NCBI GenBank assembly: GCA_018896355.1
Contig: JAHIMW010000049.1
Span: forward strand, 1 to 11,722
Length of the DNA: 11,722 nt
Direction of reading: 5' to 3'
DNA from: Pseudomonadota bacterium
GTDB lineage: Bacteria > Desulfobacterota > Syntrophia > Syntrophales > UBA5619
Positions 6,382 through 11,722 of the stretch are shown piece after piece (the first letter of the stretch is position 1; the number at the start of each line of letters is the position of its first letter). The notes under the pieces are model-generated. The model made no database searches, was not told where the DNA came from, and saw nothing but the letters and a program-made list of their open reading frames with translations. The translations under genes were made by a program, and so were the position numbers.

Positions 6382-6411
6382 TACCAGCAAATAAAAACTT
6401 ATGCAGGTAAT
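6380..6411. promoter_or_regulatory. Inverted-repeat operator candidate over the abiE start region
   Basis: The arms ATTACCAGCA (6380-6389) and TGCAGGTAAT (6402-6411) are inverted repeats with one mismatch in ten and a 12-bp spacer. Arm centres are 22 bp apart, about two helical turns. The element spans the end of the -10 box, the predicted transcription start and the weak AGGT ribosome-binding site of abiEi. Known AbiEi antitoxins bind inverted repeats in their own promoters and repress the operon; applying that here is inference. Confidence 0.5.
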
Positions 6412-6418
6412 TTTATCC

Positions 6419-7045
6419 ATGGAACCAAACATCGGTAATACAGACAAGGCGGCCGTACAGAGGGCCAAGGATCTGCTCCGCTCGCAAAGCGGCGCCTTTC
6501 GCACTGGGGAGGCGATCAAGGCGGGCATCCATCCCCGGATCCTTTACGCTATGCGCGATCAGGGGGCTGTAGAGCGGCTGGGGCGCGGGATGTATCGCTT
6601 TGCCGACATGCCGGCGATGGGAAACCCGGATCTCGCAACCGTCGCCCTGAAGGTCCCGAAGGGTGTGATCTGTCTCATTTCCGCCCTCTCCTGGCATGAG
6701 ATGACGTCTGAGATTCCCCATGAGATCTATCTCGCCCTGCCGCGCGGCGCCGAACCGCCCCGCCTGGAGTATCCGCCGCTCAGGATCTTCTGGTTCCAGG
6801 GCCACGCATTCGAAGAAGGGGTGGAGGAGCATGACATGGACGGCATCCAGGTGCGGATCTACAGCCCGGAGAAGACCCTTGTCGACTGCTTCAAATACCG
6901 CAACAAGATAGGCCTCGATGTCGTCCTGGAGGCCCTGAAGCTCTATCGGCAGCGCAAACGGTTCAAGGCGGACACGCTCGTGCATTTTACCCGGATATGC
7001 CGCGTGGAAAAGGTTATGCGCCCTTATCTGGAGGCAACGCTATGA
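6419..7045 (+). CDS. abiEi: AbiEi-type antitoxin and transcriptional repressor (type IV TA)
   Basis: Antitoxin half of an AbiE system, first described in abortive phage infection. Family antitoxins have an N-terminal winged helix-turn-helix that represses the operon and a C-terminal domain needed to counter the toxin. Here residues about 13-63 (QRAKDLLRSQSGAFRTGEAI through LGRGMYRF) form the wHTH with the typical wing ending GRGMYRF. Residues 66-208 form the second domain, including VICLISALSWHEMTSEIP, IYSPEKTLVDCFKYRNKIG and the basic helical tail LYRQRKRFK. The 208-residue length is normal. ATG 6419 is chosen because AGGT lies 10 nt upstream, while ATG 6401 has no ribosome-binding site and sits within the operator-like repeat. 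Its stop overlaps the abiEii start as ATGA. GC is similar to the core genes, so recent transfer is not evident from composition. Confidence 0.9.
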   Translation: MEPNIGNTDKAAVQRAKDLLRSQSGAFRTGEAIKAGIHPRILYAMRDQGAVERLGRGMYRFADMPAMGNPDLATVALKVPKGVICLISALSWHEMTSEIPHEIYLALPRGAEPPRLEYPPLRIFWFQGHAFEEGVEEHDMDGIQVRIYSPEKTLVDCFKYRNKIGLDVVLEALKLYRQRKRFKADTLVHFTRICRVEKVMRPYLEATL

Positions 7046-7959
7046 CGAACCCCCGTCCCCGGAACATTGCTGCTTCCGTTCATCAACGCCTACTCGACAA
7101 GTCAAAAGAATCCGCCCGACCCTTCAACGAGCTTTTCCAATACTACGCGATCGAGCGTTTTTTGTACCGACTTTCCCGGTCATCCCACGCGGGGAAATTC
7201 ATTCTCAAAGGGGCGCTGATGCTCCTGGTGTGGGAAGCGCGCGCCGCTCGCTCCACAATGGACATCGACATGCTGGGAAGGATGAAAAACAACCCTGAAG
7301 CCGTTATCGACATGGTCCGGGAGATATGCCGTCAGGAGGTGAAGCCGGATGGGGTTGTTTTCGATCCGGACAGTGTTCGGGGAGAGCGAATCACTGAGGA
7401 CGCCGACTACGAAGGGGTGCGTGTCCGCTTCCACGGGGCGCTGGATACCGCGCGGATCGCCATTCAGCTTGATGTTGGGTTCGGCGACGTTGTGGTTCCG
7501 CCTCCAAAGCTGATGACTTATCCCACCATTCTCGATCTGCCGGCGCCGCAGGTCCGTGGATACAGTCGGGAGAGCACGATTGCCGAGAAGTTCGAGGCGA
7601 TGATCAGACATGGCGTTATGAACAGCCGCATGAAGGATTTCTGGGACATTCGACTCCTTTCCCGGCAGTTTAAGTTCGACGGCAAGACGCTGGCGGCTGC
7701 GATTGCGGAAACCTTCTCGAAGCGCCACACCGACATTCCGGCCGATCCGATCGCCTTTACCGAAACATTCATGAAGGACGAAACGAAAACGGTCCAATGG
7801 AAGGCCTTCCTCCGTAAGAATCGGATGACCGACGGTGCGGATACCTTCGCGGAGGCGGTTCATGCCGTTTCTGCTTTTCTCAAACCGGTCGTTGAGCATT
7901 TGGTAAATCATCAACCCCTCCCGCTGACGTGGAAAGCGCCGGGACCGTGGCAAGTGTAA
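7042..7959 (+). CDS. abiEii: AbiEii-type toxin, nucleotidyltransferase superfamily (DUF1814)
   Basis: Toxin half of the AbiE system. Characterised relatives are DNA polymerase beta-like nucleotidyltransferases that arrest growth; MenT-type relatives modify tRNA 3' ends, but the target of this one is not known. The expected motifs are present in order. FILKGALML (53-61) corresponds to the GS/GG motif, RSTMDIDML (70-78) carries the paired Asp74 and Asp76, and QLDVGFGD around 142-149 supplies Asp144 as the likely third carboxylate. AEKFEAMIRHG (181-191) has the K-x-E motif, and SRMKDFWDI (195-203) the conserved K-D-x-x-D stretch. At 305 residues the length is normal. ATG 7042 overlaps the antitoxin stop by 4 nt and has GGAGG 7 nt upstream, indicating tight translational coupling. 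All catalytic positions appear intact, so the toxin is probably functional. Confidence 0.92.
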   Translation: MTNPRPRNIAASVHQRLLDKSKESARPFNELFQYYAIERFLYRLSRSSHAGKFILKGALMLLVWEARAARSTMDIDMLGRMKNNPEAVIDMVREICRQEVKPDGVVFDPDSVRGERITEDADYEGVRVRFHGALDTARIAIQLDVGFGDVVVPPPKLMTYPTILDLPAPQVRGYSRESTIAEKFEAMIRHGVMNSRMKDFWDIRLLSRQFKFDGKTLAAAIAETFSKRHTDIPADPIAFTETFMKDETKTVQWKAFLRKNRMTDGADTFAEAVHAVSAFLKPVVEHLVNHQPLPLTWKAPGPWQV

Positions 7960-7995
7960 AATCCCCGTCGCGATATTGAAGGCGATCCGATTAAG

Positions 7996-8041
7996 CCAAT
8001 AGAAAGTCGCAAAGATGAAGATCTTTTCGACTTTCTATTGG
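7996..8041. repeat. 46-nt long hairpin between abiEii and cfa
   Basis: The 14-nt arms CCAATAGAAAGTCG and CGACTTTCTATTGG are exact inverted repeats. After one C/T mismatch the pairing continues with AAAGAT/ATCTTT around a GAAG loop, giving a nearly perfect 21-bp stem. No T-run follows on either strand, so it is not a standard intrinsic terminator. It is the only clear structure in the 182-nt gap after abiEii (7960-8141). It could be an mRNA-end stabiliser, a recombination or mobile-element end, or a protein-binding site. Confidence 0.8.
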
Positions 8042-8141
8042 GATTGACCGGAACGGCAAACCGATTCTTACGATAGAAACTTTCCACGGAAACCTATATC
8101 GAAGCATTTCCCCTGACTCCGCTTAATTCATCTGCCGCATA

Positions 8142-9059
8142 TTGCGCGCGCAATTGGAGCAAAAAATCAAACCAGGCTGGCCGCTCCTTTTGAGGGCGGT
8201 GGTATCGCGCGTGTTCAATCAGCAATCCCGTCGCAGGGCATTCGTGATCGCCGACAGGCATTACGATATCGGCAATGATCTGTTCGAGTTGATGCTTGGC
8301 AAATCCATGGCCTACACGTGCGGCTACTGGCAGAGAGCCGCGGACCTGGACGCGGCGCAGGAAGCCAAATTCGATTTGATCTGCAGGAAGCTGGGATTGC
8401 ATGAAGGGATGACGGTCCTGGATATCGGCTGCGGCTATGGCGGCTTCATGAAATACGCCGCCGAAAAATATGGAATCACGGCGACCGGGGTCACCGTTTC
8501 CAGGGAGCAGGCGGACCTGGGCAGGAAAATATGCGCGGGGCTCCCGGTTGAAATCAAGCTCCAAGACTATCGCGATTTGAGAGGGACATTCGATCGCATT
8601 GTCGCCGTGGGCGTCCTCGAGCATGTGGGCTACAAAAATTACCGGAATTTCATGCAGGTTGCCCGGCGCTGCCTGGCCGATGACGGCCTTTTTCTTCTGC
8701 ATACCATCGGCAAAGAGCTTTCGACAACGACCACGGCGGACCCCTTCATGACCAAATATCTTTTTCCGGGAGGCAATATGCCGTCCATTGCGCAGATCGG
8801 CGCCGCCGTTGAAAAAAGCTTTGTCATGGAAGACTGGCACCTGATCGGCCCCGATTACGACAGGACGCTCATGGCCTGGTTTGAAAACTTCGACTCGGGC
8901 TGGGATCGATTGAAAGCGAAATACGGCGAGCGGTTCTACCGCTTATGGAAATACTACCTGCTTTACTGCGCTGGATCCTTTCGCGCCCGGCATGTTCAAC
9001 TTTGGCAAATCGTTTTCTCGAAGCATGGCGTCCCCGGTGGCTATGAGGCTGTTCGGTGA
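8142..9059 (+). CDS. cfa: Cyclopropane-fatty-acyl-phospholipid synthase, 5'-truncated
   Basis: SAM-dependent methyltransferase family that adds a methylene bridge to unsaturated acyl chains in membrane phospholipids. The sequence aligns to E. coli Cfa from about residue 80 to the end. SAM binding is at VLDIGCGYGGF (93-102). By alignment Cys60, Glu160, His187 and Tyr239 match the bicarbonate-site residues Cys139, Glu239, His266 and Tyr317, and Cys276 in CAGSFRARHVQLWQ matches Cys354. About 79 N-terminal residues, the helical lipid-binding domain, are missing. The only start near the open frame is TTG 8142, without a ribosome-binding site. Just upstream, FICRILRA-like homology continues to an in-frame TAA at 8124-8126. 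The gene is therefore probably a 5' deletion remnant, although its catalytic domain is uncorrupted. It overlaps the next frame by 4 nt. Confidence 0.88.
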   Translation: MRAQLEQKIKPGWPLLLRAVVSRVFNQQSRRRAFVIADRHYDIGNDLFELMLGKSMAYTCGYWQRAADLDAAQEAKFDLICRKLGLHEGMTVLDIGCGYGGFMKYAAEKYGITATGVTVSREQADLGRKICAGLPVEIKLQDYRDLRGTFDRIVAVGVLEHVGYKNYRNFMQVARRCLADDGLFLLHTIGKELSTTTTADPFMTKYLFPGGNMPSIAQIGAAVEKSFVMEDWHLIGPDYDRTLMAWFENFDSGWDRLKAKYGERFYRLWKYYLLYCAGSFRARHVQLWQIVFSKHGVPGGYEAVR

Positions 9060-9727
9060 GGTGCGATCATGAAGATAAAGCTCATATCGGCGGCGGTTCG
9101 GTCCCGTTCAAAGTGGTCCCAGATTATGACCCTTATGAAAAGAAGTTCTTTATGCAATCTCACGTGCTCCTCGCGGAAAACGAAGAACTGCTCTTACTGG
9201 CCGCAAAGGCGGGCTGCATCGGCGTCTTTGTGGGAATCGAGTCCGTGTCCGCCGATACCCTTTCCGAGGCGAACAAGGGCTTCAACAGGGTCGATCGCCT
9301 CAAGAACAACATCGCGCGTTTCCACGATCGCGGCATCATGGTGGACGGGGGGATCATCTTCGGCTTCGACACCGACACACCGGACGTTTTCGACAGGACC
9401 ATCGACGTACTGGAAAAAATCAAGATCGACAGCGTCGCCGTCAACATTCTCATCCCTTATCCGGGGACCGAATTCTACAAGAAATTTGAAAGGGAAGGCC
9501 GGATCATCTGCACCGATTATACGAAATACACCGGCGGCACGGTCATCGTAAGGCCGAAGAACATGACCGTGGAGCAGCTCCAGGCGGGCTACAACAGGTT
9601 TACAAGGGATTATTACAAGATCATGGAAATCGTTTACCGGGCGCTCAAACAGCCCAATGCCGTGGCCAAGATCACCGGGCTTATTTCCAATGTGGGGCAC
9701 AGGCTGAATTGCAGCCCCGGGAAATAG
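9056..9727 (+). pseudogene. Remnant of a B12-binding-type radical SAM protein (C-terminal part)
   Basis: From about residue 30 of the open frame the sequence is a clear C-terminal radical SAM barrel plus tail. KKFFMQSHVLLAENEELLLL is followed by CIGVFVGIESVSADTLSEA, GIMVDGGIIFGFDTDTPDVF, NILIPYPGTEFYKKF and a DUF4070-like TGGTVIVRPKNMTVEQLQAGY. The N-terminal B12-binding domain and the CxxxCxxC motif that holds the 4Fe-4S cluster are absent, so it cannot be an active radical SAM enzyme as encoded. In a different frame, ATG 9069 reads MKIKLISAAVRS, which resembles the N-terminus of such proteins and has GAGGTG 5 nt upstream overlapping the cfa stop. The simplest reading is an internal deletion with frameshift, joined between about 9100 and 9135. 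The family assignment is good; the original substrate is unknown. Confidence 0.75.
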
Positions 9728-9863
9728 TCGCATGCCAGCCGATGGAGTCGAGCGCTGTGCCCCCGACGTGCCAGCCCTGTCTGTTGAAGTAATGTAGAGA
9801 GTATGCGGGGGTGCGCTCCCCATCCCTGAATAAGCCTTTGCATGGTGTCGTTGGGCCAGCCAC

Positions 9864-10865
9864 CTATGGATATAAAATGCCGGTCTTTGTCCAAGTAAGA
9901 GTGAGAGATTCTCTAGAAACCAGCCACTGATCTTTTCGATACTCGCACGGAAACGCTTCAATATGTTCATCCCCGTTCTCAAGAAACTTTAGAAACCGTG
10001 CGATTCCTTCAGGCTCTTCGAATACAGGACACAGAATTGCGTGCAGAGACTGCGAAGTTCGAACAAACACCACAAACGCCCATGGGTGTGAGTCTTCGGA
10101 TTTACACAAATAGACTACTCGGTCCACGACGCTGCCATGAATATCCGGCGCCGCTGGAAAAACAGGTCGTACCATATGGACAAACTGCCTGAAATGACCA
10201 TCCGCGTTTCGAAGTACGTTGGCCTTATTGCTTCCTGCGTTCTTGAGGAAGAAATCTCCAAGTACAGTGTAACCAAGAAAATATCCACCAGCCGAAAACA
10301 CATACCTGTACCCGATCATGTCGAAGAGCGTTAGGTGGGCTGCCTTGAGTAGAGAGACCATTGCTGCGAGCCTAACGTCTTTGTTGATTTCGATTTCCCA
10401 TTTCATGTCTGGTGATACCAATAGCTCTGTTGGATGAATCTTAAGGCCAAGCCGTACCTGCTTGTCTGATCCCTGAATCAGAAGTTCACTGAAGTGGGGC
10501 GGAACTGTGCCTCGTGCAAAGAAGTGATCCACCGGTTTACCGTTTACGAGGATCTGTGGTGGATACTTTTTTGATAACTCCTTGCTGAGAAGCACCTTAT
10601 CGGGCGTAACTCCTTCACGATATTGTATGCTGACAAAGTCAGATTCGAAAAAGGCCCCGAAAAAATGGTCAACATCCGCCCGTTGAACAGTCCAACGCCT
10701 AGAAGAGTTCGGAAAATCAGAGTTGACTATGTGCCCTTGGCAGATATCTACGTCTTCGTCACGAAACAAAAAAGGGCAGTAGAAATGGTTGAATGATGAG
10801 CCAGTGACCCCTTCGAAGTCGATATGCAGTTCATCAAGCTTACGCCGTATCTCGGAGCTACCCAT
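9864..10865 (-). CDS. Hypothetical protein, 333 aa, possible Cys/His metal site
   Basis: I do not recognise the family with confidence. The protein is soluble-looking with no signal peptide, and its base composition is lower in GC than the genes to the left. Near the N-terminus, CPFLFRDEDVDICQGHIVN (Cys30, Cys42, His45) resembles the first strand-turn and His of HNH-type treble-clef nucleases, and is followed by RRWTVQRADVDHFFGAFFES. The middle contains LGLKIHP, KDVRLAAMVSLLKAAHLTLFDMIGYRY, a mostly helical hydrophobic stretch, and the C-terminus ends TLTWTKTGILYP. A nuclease role is only a guess; no complete HNH triad is visible. The ATG at 10865 has a weak AGGC site. It converges with the radical SAM remnant across 136 nt of sequence in which I see no convincing gene or terminator. 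Confidence 0.7.
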   Translation of the reverse strand: MGSSEIRRKLDELHIDFEGVTGSSFNHFYCPFLFRDEDVDICQGHIVNSDFPNSSRRWTVQRADVDHFFGAFFESDFVSIQYREGVTPDKVLLSKELSKKYPPQILVNGKPVDHFFARGTVPPHFSELLIQGSDKQVRLGLKIHPTELLVSPDMKWEIEINKDVRLAAMVSLLKAAHLTLFDMIGYRYVFSAGGYFLGYTVLGDFFLKNAGSNKANVLRNADGHFRQFVHMVRPVFPAAPDIHGSVVDRVVYLCKSEDSHPWAFVVFVRTSQSLHAILCPVFEEPEGIARFLKFLENGDEHIEAFPCEYRKDQWLVSRESLTLTWTKTGILYP

Positions 10866-11056
10866 TTTGCCTGCGTCCGCCTCAGTTCTGCGAGGTTTTC
10901 CACTTGTGGTTAATGGTTTTGTTTCTTTGTTCTAGCGAATCTCCAGAAGTGTTTTGTAGCTTGAGCTTGCGCCGCTTCCGGATTACCCGTCTGCATTTTA
11001 AAGGGAATCAGGTATCTATCCGCTATACGGTCCGCCCTGAGAATGGATGTGTTGAA

Positions 11057-11539
11057 TTATACGTTATCAAAAAGCTCCATAACTTCATAAAAGATTTTCA
11101 TGTCTAATCGGTGCATAGGTTTTGAAACAGCCGCTATAAATCCACGTTCAAATGCACTTTCCTGTTTTTTTCTATTATGTATTCCAAAAAAGGGCAGTAT
11201 CTTTATTGCAACTTTTTTTCCAATAGTTCTGTTTGCAGCCCAGATATCTTGTGGTCTCGTTATTAATACATCTTCCTTTTCGCCGCATGGTTCTCCAATT
11301 ATATGAAATTGTCTGCAAGTTATCGGCCGGACGGTATAAATGGCGCAAATGCTATCAACTAAAAATGGGCACTGAGTAGATGTCCGGTGATTGATTAACT
11401 GAGATTTTACTGTCTTTCTAACATCACCAATTAATTTTTCTGATGCATACCATGAGATGCCACATATTTCAATTCCGTTAATGTCAATTATGGGGGCCAT
11501 GCAACATCTAAAACATCCTTTTTTACAGGCCAATTTCAT
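11057..11539 (-). CDS. YkgJ-type cysteine cluster protein (zinc/iron-chelating domain)
   Basis: 160-residue protein of the CxxxCxxCC family (PF03692-type, YkgJ/FliB-like), whose members are thought to bind Fe-S clusters or zinc; cellular roles are mostly unknown. The N-terminus carries CKKGCFRCC (Cys5, 9, 12, 13). A second conserved block, QCPFLVDSICAIYTVRPITCRQFHI, supplies three more cysteines and the typical IYxxRPxxCR signature, and a further Cys follows in GEPCGEKED. There are no membrane segments. The gene is distinctly AT-rich compared with the fab and gltX regions and uses many A/T-ending codons, which suggests horizontal origin. The ATG at 11539 has AAGGA immediately upstream, rather close for an ideal site. 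The 191-nt gap to the next gene downstream (10866-11056) shows no recognisable element. Confidence 0.85.
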   Translation of the reverse strand: MKLACKKGCFRCCMAPIIDINGIEICGISWYASEKLIGDVRKTVKSQLINHRTSTQCPFLVDSICAIYTVRPITCRQFHIIGEPCGEKEDVLITRPQDIWAANRTIGKKVAIKILPFFGIHNRKKQESAFERGFIAAVSKPMHRLDMKIFYEVMELFDNV

Positions 11540-11722
11540 CTTCCTTTTTATTTCTTCTTTCGGGATCTCCTTTTGTGCGAAATCATCTATTATTTATATG
11601 TAGTCTGATCGGCATCCTGCCTCTCTTCCCGTTCCCGGCGTTTCCTCGCTGACTCGGACCCCTCGAAACGGGACCTGATTCACGAAGACGTTCATTCGGC
11701 GCGATTTAACCCCTGCCCTTGC

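Noticed and set aside
7960..8126. Short in-frame continuation after the abiEii stop and a peptide-like stretch ending at 8126
   Set aside because: The frames are short and broken by stops, and the hairpin itself dictates much of the sequence. No start or homology supports a gene.
9634..9894. 86-residue minus-strand frame overlapping the end of the 333-aa gene
   Set aside because: It has no ribosome-binding site and no recognisable family, and it overlaps both the end of a better gene and the radical SAM remnant.
11600..11722. A 33-codon minus-strand frame (MNVFVNQVPFRG...) at the right edge
   Set aside because: Too short, with no clear ribosome-binding site or family; possibly part of something outside the window but not supportable. 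I see nothing else in 11540-11722.

Overview
The window reads as a chromosomal segment of a GC-rich, Gram-negative bacterium. The organism is probably from the Desulfobacterota (former Deltaproteobacteria), possibly near the Syntrophales. That placement is an inference from protein style and the gene order yceD-rpmF-fab-rpiB-glyA; no rRNA or other decisive marker is present.

Left part (1-4293, all minus strand): a housekeeping operon read right to left: yceD (DUF177), rpmF, fabD, acpP, fabF, rpiB and glyA (glyA runs off the left edge). A sigma-70-like promoter precedes yceD. The genes are tightly spaced, and two start with TTG (yceD, fabF). The cluster couples ribosomal protein bL32 to type II fatty acid synthesis, then to pentose phosphate and one-carbon metabolism. 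plsX, fabH and fabG, which commonly sit in this cluster in other bacteria, are absent from it.

Middle part (4294-6212, plus strand): a divergent promoter drives gltX (glutamyl-tRNA synthetase). It is followed by tRNA-Glu(CUC), so enzyme and substrate are neighbours, and then by an intrinsic terminator.

Right part (6213-11722): an accessory region just downstream of the tRNA. It begins with an AbiEi/AbiEii type IV toxin-antitoxin pair, whose promoter is bracketed by four copies of a TGCWGRTAA element that could be the AbiEi operator. A 46-nt near-perfect hairpin without a U-tract follows. Next come a cyclopropane-fatty-acid synthase lacking about 79 N-terminal residues but keeping all catalytic residues, and a radical SAM remnant lacking its Fe-S cluster motif. 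Last are two lower-GC minus-strand genes: a 333-aa protein of unknown function and a YkgJ-type cysteine-cluster protein. The tRNA boundary, the defence-type module, the truncated genes and the falling GC together suggest an island or repeatedly disturbed locus. No integrase, attachment-site duplication, insertion sequence or CRISPR array is visible.

I did not find a clearly new biological system. The best leads are the AbiE operator arrangement, the non-terminator hairpin, the paired decay of cfa and the radical SAM gene, and the reduced fab cluster.
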